A DNA stretch of 50,367 nt from Pseudomonadota bacterium. GTDB taxonomy: Bacteria; Pseudomonadota; Alphaproteobacteria; JACQOE01. Positions 37,442-47,000 of the stretch are shown piece after piece. Both the position numbers and the translations under genes were made by a program. Within the stretch, counting starts at the first letter, position 1; every line of letters starts with the position of its first letter. The stretch spans positions 1 through 50,367 of the forward strand of contig JACQOE010000018.1 in the NCBI GenBank assembly GCA_016202695.1, given 5' to 3'. The notes under the pieces are model-generated. The model was not told the DNA's origin. It was given only the letters and a program-made list of their open reading frames with translations, and did no database searches.

Positions 37442-38788
37442 TCACCCCCGCATCACCTTCAGCCGGGCCTGGCAGAGGCAGAGCTCGGCACCCTCGCCCA
37501 GTGCCGCCGGCGGATCGAGGGGCGAGAGCGCGCGCCCGTCCACCCGCGTCTCGTAGGCGGCCTTGAGCGCCCTCACCCCCAGCCCGCCGTCGAGGAGCAC
37601 AAGCCGCGCGTGGCGCCGGGCGACCGAGGGATCGGGGAGCGCCCGGTCGGCGGTGCGGGGCTTGCGCCCGACGACGAGGCCGCCCCTCGCCGCCCGCAAT
37701 TCGGCCTCCGTCACCTTGAGCCGGAGCCGCCGCCCGCCGCAGCCCGTGCCCTCCAGCACCCAGCCGGGCCCGGGCGGCTCCGGCGCGGGGGCGCCCGTTT
37801 CCAGCGTCAGCTCCCCCACCTCCTCGCCGCCGCGGCGGAGCCGGCGCATCATGCGCTCGGCCGCGTCCGCGCAGTCCTCGTAGAGGTCGCCGCAGCGCAC
37901 CACCACCGCCAGCGCCGGGCGCGGGCGGTAGACCGCGACGCCGACGCCGAGCGCGCCCAGCACGAGGGCGATGACGAAGGCGAGGAAATGCGCCTCCGCC
38001 GCGGCCGCGAACAGACCGCCCGCGCCCGCCCGGCAGGGTCCGGCGGCCGGCGCGAAGGGGATGCCCCGCTCGCGGAGCCTGGCGACCAGCGCCGAGGCGC
38101 CGGAGGCGAAGAACACCCCCTGGATGGGATCGACCACCAGCGGAATGCCGCCCGGCCCCAGGACCATCATGGCTTCCCGCTGGGTGTTGACCGCGATCAC
38201 CCGGCCGCAGGCGTCGACCAGCGGCCCGCCGGAGTTGCCGGGGTTGGTGGCGGCGGTGTGCTGGATGATCGGGATCTCGGGGCCGCCCTCGGCCCAGGCG
38301 CCGGCGAAGTGGCGGCTCACCGTGCCGGCGGTGAAGCTCGGCTCGGCCACCGGGCCCAGCCGGTCGCCCGCGCCCGGGAACCCGATCGCGTAGATGGTGG
38401 CGCCCTTCGCCGGCTCCTCGCCGCGGACATCGGCGAGGAAGACGGGCGGGCGCACCAGCCCCTTCGCCTTGAGGAGCGCCAGATCCTCGCCGGGGAAGGC
38501 CGCGACCACCTCGGCCTCACGCCGGGTCGCCTCGGCGATCCCGCCCTCGGTGACGAACATCTCCGCCCCCGCCTCGAGGTGCTCGGCGATCACGTGGTAG
38601 TTGGTGGCGATCATGCCTTCGCGGTTGACCACGAAGCCGGTCCCGGTCTCGAGCCCGGAGGGCGAGAGGACGAAGATGCGGACCACGCTCGGATCGAGCC
38701 GCCGCGCCACCTCCTCGGGCGAGAGCGCGTGCGCGGGCCGGGGCACCGCGAGCGCGAGAAGGAGGAGGGACAGAGCAAGTCGTCGCAT
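37442..38788 (-). CDS. Secreted trypsin-like protease with membrane helix and FHA domain
   Basis: 448 residues: signal peptide (1-22, ending AHA), a DegP-like trypsin domain with H65 (TNYHVIAEH), D102 (PGEDLALL) and S186 (NPGNSGGPL), no PDZ, then a membrane helix (about 267-287), a cytoplasmic linker, and a C-terminal FHA domain (about 360-445; GR374-375, S388-V-A-R-R-H). FHA domains bind phosphothreonine. Topology: protease outside, FHA inside. ATG 38788 chosen for the signal peptide start. No Ser/Thr kinase is in the window. Function unknown. Confidence 0.88.
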   Translation of the reverse strand: MRRLALSLLLLALAVPRPAHALSPEEVARRLDPSVVRIFVLSPSGLETGTGFVVNREGMIATNYHVIAEHLEAGAEMFVTEGGIAEATRREAEVVAAFPGEDLALLKAKGLVRPPVFLADVRGEEPAKGATIYAIGFPGAGDRLGPVAEPSFTAGTVSRHFAGAWAEGGPEIPIIQHTAATNPGNSGGPLVDACGRVIAVNTQREAMMVLGPGGIPLVVDPIQGVFFASGASALVARLRERGIPFAPAAGPCRAGAGGLFAAAAEAHFLAFVIALVLGALGVGVAVYRPRPALAVVVRCGDLYEDCADAAERMMRRLRRGGEEVGELTLETGAPAPEPPGPGWVLEGTGCGGRRLRLKVTEAELRAARGGLVVGRKPRTADRALPDPSVARRHARLVLLDGGLGVRALKAAYETRVDGRALSPLDPPAALGEGAELCLCQARLKVMRG

Positions 38789-38836
38789 GGCCGGCCGGTG
38801 TCCCAGGGCGGGGCGGATACCGGCGGCCACGTTAGC

Positions 38837-38874
38837 ACGCCCGGCGCCCGGGGCCACGCCCGGCGCCCGGGGCC
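38837..38874. repeat. 19-bp tandem duplication
   Basis: The 19-mer ACGCCCGGCGCCCGGGGCC is repeated exactly, end to end (38837-38855 and 38856-38874), in the spacer upstream of the protease gene. Probably a slippage product. Confidence 0.8.
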
Positions 38875-39028
38875 ATGCCCGCCGCTGGTCGCGCCCGGCC
38901 GGGGGCGATCAACTTTTCGTCGGGCCGGGGCGCCGCGAGGCCGTGGCGGGCGGCGGCGGGCGGCGCTATATCATCTATATCTGTATCTGTCGGGAGTGCC
39001 GCCGGGCGGCACGCGAGGGGCGAGGACG

Positions 39029-39250
39029 ATGACCCGCGGCTGGCATCGCCGGTCCGGTGGGGGGTGGCTCACGGTGGCCGCCGTGCTGGAGGCGGGCCGG
39101 GCGTTCGTCGCCGTCTACGGCATCGGCGCGGCGGCGCTGGCGGCCAACGACGGCGGCCCGGCCGCGCCCGTCGCCCTTGCCGGCGGGCGGCCGGAGCGGC
39201 CGCGCCTCGTCGGCGAGCGCCCGGGCCCGAACGGAGCGGTGCGCGAATGA
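39029..39250 (+). CDS. Small membrane protein upstream of the amidohydrolase
   Basis: 73 residues with one hydrophobic helix (about 13-38, LTVAAVLEAGRAFVAVYGIG) and a Pro/Gly/Arg-rich tail. Not recognised. GAGG precedes ATG 39029, and its stop overlaps the amidohydrolase start as ATGA, so it is likely translated and coupled. An AT-rich run of TATATC units (38967-38990) and a GTGCCG/CGGCAC stem (38996-39012) precede it. Confidence 0.55.
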   Translation: MTRGWHRRSGGGWLTVAAVLEAGRAFVAVYGIGAAALAANDGGPAAPVALAGGRPERPRLVGERPGPNGAVRE

Positions 39251-40440
39251 CCGCCGGACCCGTGGCGGCGGCCACGAGCGCGGGGCGCGGGCGGGCGGCG
39301 CTGATCGGACTTGCCGTCCTCGCCGCGGCACTCGCCGTCCCGGCCCCCTCGCCCGCCGACGCCGGCGAGGACGCGGGCGAGCGGCTCGCCCAGGGCCCGC
39401 GCCGCGGCCCGGGCGAGCGGGCGCGCCGCGAGCCGGCCGAGCGCCCGCCGCCGGCGGCGATCCCCTACTTCGACGTGCACAACCACCTCAACGCCCGCTG
39501 GCCCACCCCGGGCGGGAGGGAGGAGCAGGACTACGACGGCGCCGCCGCGGTCGCCCTTCAGGCCATGGACGCGCTCGGCATCAGGAAGATGCTGCTCATG
39601 CCGCCCCCCTTCCCGCCCGGCTTCCGCCACGCCTACGACGCCGAGGATTTCCTGCCCCTGATCAGGAAGCGGCCCGACCGCTTCGGCTTCCTCGCCGGCG
39701 GGGGAACGCTCAACCCGATGATCCACCAGGCCGCACGCGCCGGCGGCGAGGTCGACGAGGCGCTACGCCGCCGCTTCGAGGAGAGGGCCGAGGAGCTGGT
39801 GCGGATGGGGGCGCTCGGCTTCGGCGAGATGACCGCGCTCCACTTCTCGTTCGATCCCGCCACTCACCCGTTCCTCGCCGCGCCCCCCGACCACCCCTTG
39901 TTCCTGCTGCTCGCCGACATCGCCGCCCGCCGCGACGTGGCGATCGATCTCCACATGGAGGCGGTGCGCGAGGCGATGCCGCTGCCCGAGGGCTTCGTCT
40001 CGCCGCCCAACCCGCGGACGGTGGCACCGACCATCCCCGCCTTCGAGCGGCTGCTGGCGCACAACCCCAAGGCCAGAATCGTCTGGGCGCACGCCGGCTG
40101 GGACAACACCGGGGACTGGACCACGGCGCTCTCGCGCGAGCTGTTGGCGCGGCATCCCAACCTCTTCATGTCGATCAAGATCTCGCCGGAGAGCCGGCCC
40201 GAGCACCGTCCGCTCCGCCGGGGCGAGGGGATAGCGCAAGAGTGGCTGGAGATGATCGCCGCCTTCCCCGACCGCTTCGTCATCGGCACCGATCAATTCT
40301 TCGCCTCGCCCCGGGCGCCGAGACAGATCGGCCCAACGCGCGTGGGAGAGACCGCCCGCTTTCTCTCGCTGCTGCCGCCGGAGCTGGCCCGCAAGGTCGG
40401 CTCCGAGAACCCGAGGCGCATCTACAAGATCGCCGACTGA
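39247..40440 (+). CDS. Exported amidohydrolase (Amidohydrolase_2 family)
   Basis: 397 residues. N-terminal hydrophobic segment (about 17-38) followed by a Pro/Arg-rich linker, consistent with export. The TIM-barrel domain begins YFDVHNHLNARW (metal-type HxH), then FGEMTALHFSF, IDLHMEAV, IVWAHAGWDNTGD and FVIGTDQFFASP with the catalytic Asp. Substrate unknown; family members are metal-dependent decarboxylases or hydrolases. Overlaps the small gene upstream by 4 bp. Confidence 0.88.
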   Translation: MTAGPVAAATSAGRGRAALIGLAVLAAALAVPAPSPADAGEDAGERLAQGPRRGPGERARREPAERPPPAAIPYFDVHNHLNARWPTPGGREEQDYDGAAAVALQAMDALGIRKMLLMPPPFPPGFRHAYDAEDFLPLIRKRPDRFGFLAGGGTLNPMIHQAARAGGEVDEALRRRFEERAEELVRMGALGFGEMTALHFSFDPATHPFLAAPPDHPLFLLLADIAARRDVAIDLHMEAVREAMPLPEGFVSPPNPRTVAPTIPAFERLLAHNPKARIVWAHAGWDNTGDWTTALSRELLARHPNLFMSIKISPESRPEHRPLRRGEGIAQEWLEMIAAFPDRFVIGTDQFFASPRAPRQIGPTRVGETARFLSLLPPELARKVGSENPRRIYKIAD

Positions 40441-40452
40441 GCGCCGCGCCCT

Positions 40453-40920
40453 TCACGGCGAGGCAGCGGCGCGGGAGGCATCGCCCGGCACGGCATGGTC
40501 TTCGTGCAAGCACTGCCCGTGATCCGCCAGCACCTCGATCACCCGGCAGTCGGCGATTCCGCCTCCATGGCACTGCACGATCATGCGCTTGAGTTCGCGC
40601 CTGAGCGCCTGCAGGCGGGCGAGGCGGCTTTCCACCTGGTGGAGCTGGCGCCGGGCGATGCGGTCGGCGGCCTCGCACGACCGGGTCGGATCGTCGGCCA
40701 GATCCAGAAGCTCGCGAATCGCGTCGAGCGGGAAGCCGAGCTCGCGGCTGTGGCGGATGAAGGCCAGCCGTTCCAGGTGCCGCGCCCCGTAACGGCGTTG
40801 GTTGCCCTCGGTGCGCGGCGGCTTCGGCATCAGGCCGATCTGCTCGTAGTAGCGAATCGTCTGCACCTTGCAGCCCGTCCGCCCCGCAAGCTGGCCGATG
40901 GTGAAGTCCCGTTCCGCCAT
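40453..40920 (-). CDS. MerR-family heavy-metal regulator (ZntR/CadR/PbrR-like)
   Basis: 155 residues: winged-helix DNA-binding domain (FTIGQLAGRTGCKVQTIRYYEQIGL), a dimerisation helix (about 85-120) and a metal loop with C-H-G-G-G-I-A-D-C and GQCLHEDH. These Cys/His positions match Zn/Cd/Pb sensors rather than Cu or Hg ones. ATG 40920. It diverges from the P-type ATPase gene and should bind the dyad between the -35 and -10 boxes. Confidence 0.93.
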   Translation of the reverse strand: MAERDFTIGQLAGRTGCKVQTIRYYEQIGLMPKPPRTEGNQRRYGARHLERLAFIRHSRELGFPLDAIRELLDLADDPTRSCEAADRIARRQLHQVESRLARLQALRRELKRMIVQCHGGGIADCRVIEVLADHGQCLHEDHAVPGDASRAAASP

Positions 40921-40931
40921 GGTTTGGCCCC

Positions 40932-40962
40932 TTGAACCTATAGCCGCTGTAGGTTCTATCCT
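40932..40962 (+). promoter_or_regulatory. MerR-type promoter of the P-type ATPase gene
   Basis: -35 TTGAAC (40932-40937) and -10 TATCCT (40957-40962) with a 19-bp spacer, the extended spacing typical of MerR-controlled promoters. The dyad GAACCTATAG (40934-40943), 3-bp centre, CTGTAGGTTC (40947-40956) fills the spacer. Confidence 0.9.
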
Positions 40963-41001
40963 GCCATCGGCAGACCAAGACGTCCACGGCTGGAGCCTTC
41001 C

Positions 41002-43269
41002 ATGGCGCACGCCCCCGCGCACGATCCCGCCGCCCCGCCCGACCATGCCCGCGGCAGGGAGTCCTGTTGCGGCTCGGGCGGAAGCACCCCGCAAGCGGCT
41101 TCAGTCCGTGCCGGCCGCGCCTTCAAGGTGCGCGGCATGGATTGCGCCGAGGAAGTCGCGGTACTGAAGCGGACGGTCGGACCCGTCGTCGGCGGATCGG
41201 AGCGGCTGGCCTTCGATGTCCTGAATGGCCGCATGACCGTGGCGCATTCCGCCCGGGACGTGCCCGAGGAAAAGATCGTCGAGGCCGTCGCCGCGACCGG
41301 CATGAGCGCCGTTCCATGGGACGTGCCCGCCGCCAAGGGGAAGACCGATGGCCATCGCCGCCGGCAGGTCGTGTTTACCACGGCGAGCGGAGCCTGCGTG
41401 CTGCTCGGCTTGGCCTCGCACGTGTGGCTTGCCGGCGGCATCGAGCAGGCTTGGCGGCTTCTGGGTGGCCATGCCGGCCGGCCGATGCCCTGGCCCGAGG
41501 TGGCGGCCTATTTCGCGGCGGTTCTACTGGGTGGCCGCTTCGTCGTCGTCAAGGCTTGGCACGCGGCGCGCACTCTGCGCCCCGACATGAACCTGCTGAT
41601 GACGGTGGCCGTGCTGGGCGCCATGGCGATCGGCGAGTGGTTCGAGGCGGCAACCGTCGCCTTTCTATTTGCGCTGTCGCTGGCGCTCGAAGGCTGGAGC
41701 ATCGGCCGCGCCCGCCGGGCGATTGCGGCGCTCCTCGATCTCGCGCCCCCGAGCATCCGTCTCCTGCGCGCCGATGGGTCCGAGGCCGAGGTTCCCGTGG
41801 CCGAGGTCGGGCCGGGCGAGCGCTTCGTCGTTCCCGCGGGCGAGCGCATCGCACTCGACGGTCGCGTGGTGACGGGAGCGAGCGCGGTCAACCAGGCGCC
41901 GATCACGGGCGAGAGCGTGCCCGTCGAGAAAGGCCCCGGCAACGACGTCTTCGCCGGCACCATCAACGGCGACGGCACGCTCACGGTCGAGGCGACGAAG
42001 GCGGCGGAGGACACGACTCTCGCCCGCCTCATCCGCATGGTCGAGGAAGCCCATGCGCGTCGCGCCCCGTCCGAGCAGTGGGTGGAACGGTTCGCCCGCG
42101 TTTACACGCCGATAGTCATGGTTTTCGCGATGCTCGTGTTCGTGGTTCCGCCGCTGCTCCTCGGCGGCGCTTGGCACGAGTGGTTCTATAGCGCACTGGT
42201 GCTTCTCGTGATCGCCTGCCCCTGCGCGCTGGTGATCTCGACACCGGTCTCCATCGTCGCCTCCCTCGCCGCCTCGGCGCGGTCCGGAGTGCTGGTCAAG
42301 GGCGGCGTCTTCATCGAGCTTCCAGCCCGCCTCAAGGCGATCGCCATGGACAAGACCGGGACCATCACGCGCGGCGAGCCCGAGGTCGTGCGCGTGGTGC
42401 CGTTGGACCGGCACACGGAAGCCGATCTCCTGGCGCGCGCCGCCGCGCTCGAGGCCCGCTCGACGCACCCGCTCGCGCGGGCCGTGCTTCGCTACGCCGA
42501 AGAAAGGGGCATCGTCCCCGCCCCGGCGGCGGATGTCCAGATGCTGAAGGGCAAGGGCCTGACGGGCAGGTTCGACGGCGAGCCCTTCTGGCTCGGCTCG
42601 CACCGCTACGTCGTCGAGCGCGGCCAGGACCGGCCCGACATCGCGCGCCAGGCCGAGGCGCTCGAAGCCGACGGCAAGACCGTCATCGCGGTCGGCAGCG
42701 CGCGCCACGTCTGCGGTCTCATCGCCGTCGCCGATACCATCCGGCCCGAGGCGCGTGAGGTCGTGAAGCAGCTCCACGCCGCCGGGGTCCGACGCGTCGT
42801 CATGCTGACGGGCGACAACCGCGCGACCGCAGAGGCGATCGCGCGCGAGGTCGGCATCGACGAGGTGCATGCGGAGCTCCTGCCCGAGGACAAGCTCACG
42901 CGCATCGAAACACTCGTCGGGAAGTTCGGGACCGTCGCCATGGTCGGCGACGGGGTGAACGACGCGCCGGCGCTCGCCCGTGCCAGCCTCGGCATCGCCA
43001 TGGGCGCGATCGGCTCCGACGCCGCGATCGAGACCGCCGACATCGCACTGATGACGGACGACGTCTCGAAACTCCCCTGGCTCGTCCGCCACGCCAAGCG
43101 GACGCTCGGCGTCATCCGCGCGAACGTCGCCTTCTCGCTCGGCGTGAAGGCCGTGTTCTTCGTCCTGACCTTTGCTGGCATGGCAAGCCTGTGGGGCGCG
43201 ATCGCGGCCGATGTGGGCGCCTCGCTGCTCGTGGTCGCCAACGCACTGCGCCTGCTGAAACCCGCCTGA
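41002..43269 (+). CDS. zntA: Zn/Cd/Pb-exporting P1B-type ATPase
   Basis: 755 residues. N-terminal CCGSGG and His-rich stretch, an HMA domain with GMDCAEEVAVLK (one Cys, the DCAEE form), about eight membrane helices, C406-P-C408 in helix 6, TGES, the phosphorylated D450 (DKTGTIT), HP motif in STHPLARAVL, and GDGVNDAPAL (649-658). The CPC motif and divergent MerR gene point to divalent Zn, Cd or Pb efflux. Conserved pair with its regulator. TTG/ATG choice not an issue; ATG 41002. Confidence 0.95.
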   Translation: MAHAPAHDPAAPPDHARGRESCCGSGGSTPQAASVRAGRAFKVRGMDCAEEVAVLKRTVGPVVGGSERLAFDVLNGRMTVAHSARDVPEEKIVEAVAATGMSAVPWDVPAAKGKTDGHRRRQVVFTTASGACVLLGLASHVWLAGGIEQAWRLLGGHAGRPMPWPEVAAYFAAVLLGGRFVVVKAWHAARTLRPDMNLLMTVAVLGAMAIGEWFEAATVAFLFALSLALEGWSIGRARRAIAALLDLAPPSIRLLRADGSEAEVPVAEVGPGERFVVPAGERIALDGRVVTGASAVNQAPITGESVPVEKGPGNDVFAGTINGDGTLTVEATKAAEDTTLARLIRMVEEAHARRAPSEQWVERFARVYTPIVMVFAMLVFVVPPLLLGGAWHEWFYSALVLLVIACPCALVISTPVSIVASLAASARSGVLVKGGVFIELPARLKAIAMDKTGTITRGEPEVVRVVPLDRHTEADLLARAAALEARSTHPLARAVLRYAEERGIVPAPAADVQMLKGKGLTGRFDGEPFWLGSHRYVVERGQDRPDIARQAEALEADGKTVIAVGSARHVCGLIAVADTIRPEAREVVKQLHAAGVRRVVMLTGDNRATAEAIAREVGIDEVHAELLPEDKLTRIETLVGKFGTVAMVGDGVNDAPALARASLGIAMGAIGSDAAIETADIALMTDDVSKLPWLVRHAKRTLGVIRANVAFSLGVKAVFFVLTFAGMASLWGAIAADVGASLLVVANALRLLKPA

Positions 43270-43349
43270 GCCGGAAGGGCGCCGGTTCGAGGCGCGGGTG
43301 GGTGCGCCGATCCCGATGGGGCACCCAGGATCGCGGCGGCGCGGGCGGC

Positions 43350-43658
43350 CTAGGCCGCGCGCGGCCGCACCTCGCGGTCGAGGCGCTCGCCGTGGGTCTC
43401 CTCGGCGATCTCCAGTTCGTAATGGGCCTGGAGGTTCATCCAGAACCGGGCACTCACCCGGAAATAACGCCCCAGCCGCAACGCCGTGTCGGCGGTGATG
43501 CCGCGTCGGCCGAGCACGATGTCGTTGAGGCGGGTCCTCGGCACGCCAATCGCCCGGCCGAGCGCGCTCGCGCTAAGCCCGAGCGGTTCCATGAAGTCGG
43601 CCTTGAGGATTTCCCCGGGATGGACCGGCGGGATGTCGCGCTTGCGTCCTGTCGCCAT
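43350..43658 (-). CDS. higA: HigA-family antitoxin
   Basis: 102 residues with a Cro/cI-type helix-turn-helix: PPVHPGEILKADFMEPLGLS, LGRAIGVPRTRLNDIVLGRRGI, ADTALRLGRYFRVSARFWMNLQ. This is the HigA signature. It binds and neutralises HigB and represses the operon. The ATG at 43658 is 10 bp after higB; antitoxin second, as is normal for higBA. Confidence 0.95.
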   Translation of the reverse strand: MATGRKRDIPPVHPGEILKADFMEPLGLSASALGRAIGVPRTRLNDIVLGRRGITADTALRLGRYFRVSARFWMNLQAHYELEIAEETHGERLDREVRPRAA

Positions 43659-43668
43659 GGCAGCCTCG

Positions 43669-43947
43669 TCAGCGATGGTAACCGACGACCTCGTAGGCGT
43701 CTCCGTCCCGCCACACGAAACAGATCCGCCACCGGTTGTTGATCCGAACCGAGTATTGACCGGCCCGGGCTCCCTTTAGCTTCTCCAGCCGATTGCCGGG
43801 AATCCGGCCGATTTCCTCGAGGGCGACGGCGGCATGGATCGCCAGCAGCTTCTGCAATGCGCGGCGCTGCAAATCGACCGGAAGCCGCCGGCCGGACCGC
43901 CCGCGGAAGAGGGCTTCCGTCCCCCGCGAGGCGAAGCCCTTGATCAC
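43669..43947 (-). CDS. higB: HigB-family toxin (ribosome-dependent mRNA interferase)
   Basis: 92 residues of the RelE/HigB fold: IKGFASRGTEALFRG at the start, LQRRALQKLLAIHAAVALEEI, PGNRLEKLKGARAGQYSVRIN and NRWRICFVWRDGDAYEVVGYH at the end. Known HigB toxins cut mRNA on the ribosome. The start is GTG at 43947. Complete and next to an intact antitoxin. Confidence 0.95.
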   Translation of the reverse strand: MIKGFASRGTEALFRGRSGRRLPVDLQRRALQKLLAIHAAVALEEIGRIPGNRLEKLKGARAGQYSVRINNRWRICFVWRDGDAYEVVGYHR

Positions 43948-43953
43948 AGACTT

Positions 43954-43982
43954 TATGTAACGCCAGCCGTTACAGCCGTCAA
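43954..43982 (-). promoter_or_regulatory. higBA promoter and operator
   Basis: Minus strand: -35 TTGACG (43977-43982), 17-bp spacer, -10 TACATA (43954-43959). The dyad TGTAACG, 5-bp centre, CGTTACA (43956-43974) fills the spacer and touches the -10 box, a fitting HigA operator. Confidence 0.7.
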
Positions 43983-44043
43983 CCCCTGCCGGGCCTGCGC
44001 AGCGCGGGCGGGCGCCAACCCGGCCTCGCGCGCCAGCCCGGCC

Positions 44044-47000
44044 TCAGCGCGCCGCGCCCTCCTCCGGCGGGCCGAAGCCGCCCCCGCCCGGGGTCTCGAT
44101 CACGAACACGTCGCCCGCGCCCATCTCGGTCTGGTCCGCGCCCTTGAGCTCCTGGCGCCGCCCGTCGGCGCGCTCGACCCGGTTGCGGCCCACCGTCCCC
44201 GGCCGGCCGCTGGCGGCGCCGAAGGGCGCCACGATTCGGCTCCCCGACAGGATCGCCGCCGTCATCGGTTCGAGGAAGCGGATCCGCCGCACCACCCCGT
44301 CGCCGCCGCGATGCCGGCCGGCGCCGCCGCTTCCCCGGCGGATGGCGAAGCTCTCGACCAGAACCGGGTGGCGCTGCTCCAGCACCTCGGGGTCGGTGAG
44401 GCGGGTGTTGGTCATGTGGGTGTGCACCGCGCTGGCGCCGTCGAAGCCGGGCCCGGCGCCGGCGCCACCGCAGATCGTCTCGTAGTACTGGTGGACGTCG
44501 TTGCCGAAGGTGAAGTTGTTCATCGTCCCCTGGCCGGCGGCGAGCACGCCCAAGGCCCCGAAGAGGGCGTTGGTGATGCACTGCGAGGTCTCGACGTTGC
44601 CGGCCACCACCGCCGCCGGGTACTTCGGGTTCAGCATCGAGCCCCCGGGGAGCACGATCTCCAGGGGCTTGAGGCAGCCGTCGTTCAAGGGGATGTCGTC
44701 GTCCACCAGCGTGCGGAAGACGTAGAGCACCGCCGCCCGGCAGATCGCCGCCGGGGCGTTGAAGTTGTCCTCGCGCTGGGGCGAGGTGCCGGTGAAGTCG
44801 ATCCGCGCCGTGCGCGCCCGCCGGTCGACCTGGATCGCGACCCTGATCGCGGCGCCGTTGTCCATGGGATAGGTGAAGTCGCCGTCCCCGAGCCGGCCGA
44901 GCACGCGGCGCACCGACTCCTCGGCGTTGTCCTGGACGTGCCGCATGTAGGCGCTGACCACGTCGAGGCCGTAGTGCGCCACCATCTTGCGGAGCTCCTG
45001 CACGCCCTTCTCGTTGGCGGCGATCTGGGCGCGCACGTCGGCCATGGTCTGGCGGACGTTCCGCGCCGGGTAGGGCCCCCCCTTCAGGAGCCGCACGAAC
45101 TCTTCCTCCAGCAGCCGGCCCCGGTCCACCAGCTTGACGTTGTCGATCAGCACCCCCTCCTCCTCGACGGTGCGGCTCCAGGGCGGCATCGAGCCCGGGG
45201 TGATGCCGCCGATGTCGGCGTGATGCCCGCGCGAGGCGGTGAAGAAGAGGATGCGCCCGCCCCGGTCATCGAACACGGGGGTGATCAGGGTCACGTCCGG
45301 CAGGTGGGTGCCGCCGTTGTAGGGGGCGTTCAGCACGTAGACGTCGCCCGGGCGCATGCCGCCGGCGCGCTCGCGGATCACGGTGCGCACGCTCTCGCCC
45401 ATGGCGCCGAGATGGACCGGGATGTGGGGGGCGTTGGCGATCAGGAACCCGTCCGCGTCGAAGAGCGCGCAGGAGAAGTCGAGCCGCTCCTTGATGTTGA
45501 CCGAGTAGGCGGTGTTCTGGAGCGTCACCCCCATCTGCTCGGCGATCGACATGAAGAGGTTGTTGAACACCTCCAGCATCACCGGGTCGGCCTCGGTGCC
45601 GACGGCGACGCGCCTGGGCCTGGGCTCGATGCGGCGGAGCACCAGGTGGTTGCGGGCCGTGACCTCGGCCCCCCAGCCGGGCTCGACCACGGTGGTGGCG
45701 TTGGCCTCGATGATGATCGCCGGGCCCTTGAGCCTCTGCCCGGGGCGCAGGCGCTCGCGGTCGTAGACCAGCGCCTCGCGCATCCCCCCGCCGGTGTAGA
45801 TCGCGGTCCGCTCCAGCGGCTCGGGCGCGCACCCCTCGCCGGCGAGCGCGGCCTCGGGGTCCTCGGCCTTGGCGGTGTGGCCGATCGCCTCGGCCGCCAC
45901 CGCCTCGACCACGAAGCCGCGCTCGGGCATGACGAAGCCGAAGCGCTGGCGGTGCGCGGCCTCGAAGTTGGCGAGCAGCCCGGCGTGGTCGGCGAAGTCG
46001 ACGATCAGCGCCGTATCGGTGCCCTCGTAGCGGATGTGGGCCTTGCGCACCACCTCCACCTTGCCGGCGCCGATGCCTTGCGCGATCAGCTCCGCGCTCG
46101 CCTCCTGGGCGAGCTCGGCAAGCGCCGCCTCCAGCCCGCCGAGCAGGGGCGGCGCGAGCGGCGCCTCGACGGCCCGCTCGCGCATCACCCGGAGGTCGGC
46201 GAGCCCCATGCCGTAGGCCGACAGCACCCCGGCGAAGGGATGGATGAAGACCGTGTTCATGCCCAGCGAATCGGCCACCAGGCAGGCGTGCTGCCCGCCG
46301 GCGCCGCCGAAGCAGTTGAGCGCGAACTCGGTCACGTCGTAGCCGCGCTGGATGGAGATCTCCTTGATCGCGTTGGCCATGTTGGCGACCGCGATCCTGA
46401 GGAAGCCCTCCGCCACCTCCACGGCGCTCCGCGAATCCCCGGTGGCGCGGCCGATCTCCTCGGCCAGCGCGGCGAACTTCCGCCCCACGATCGCATCATC
46501 GATCGCCTCGCGCCCCGACTCGCCGAAGACCTTGGGGAAGTACCGGGGCAGGATCTTCCCGACCATGACGTTGCAGTCGGTCACCGCCAGCGGCCCGCCG
46601 CGGCGATAGCAGGCGGGGCCGGGAATCGCCCCGGCCGAATCCGGCCCCACCCGGTAGCGGGCGCCGTCGAAGTGCAGGATCGAGCCGCCGCCCGCGGCGA
46701 CGGTGTGGATCTTCATCATCGGCGCGCGCATCCGCACCCCCGCGACCAGGGTCTCGAAGGCGCGCTCGAACTCGCCCGCGAACAGCGAGACGTCGGTCGA
46801 GGTGCCGCCCATGTCGAAGCCGATGATGCTCTCGAAGCCGGCCATGCGCGCGGTCGCCACCGCCCCCACCACCCCGCCCGCGGGCCCCGAGAGGATGCTG
46901 TCCTTGCCCTGGAAGAAACGGGCGTCGGTCAGCCCCCCGTTCGACTGCATGAACATCAGCCGCGTTCCCCCCATCTCGCCGGCGACGCGCTCCACGTAGC

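Noticed and set aside
43270-43349. Terminator between the ATPase gene and higA
   Set aside because: GGGTGC...GCACCC is short, with a 14-base loop and no T-tract; too weak to list.
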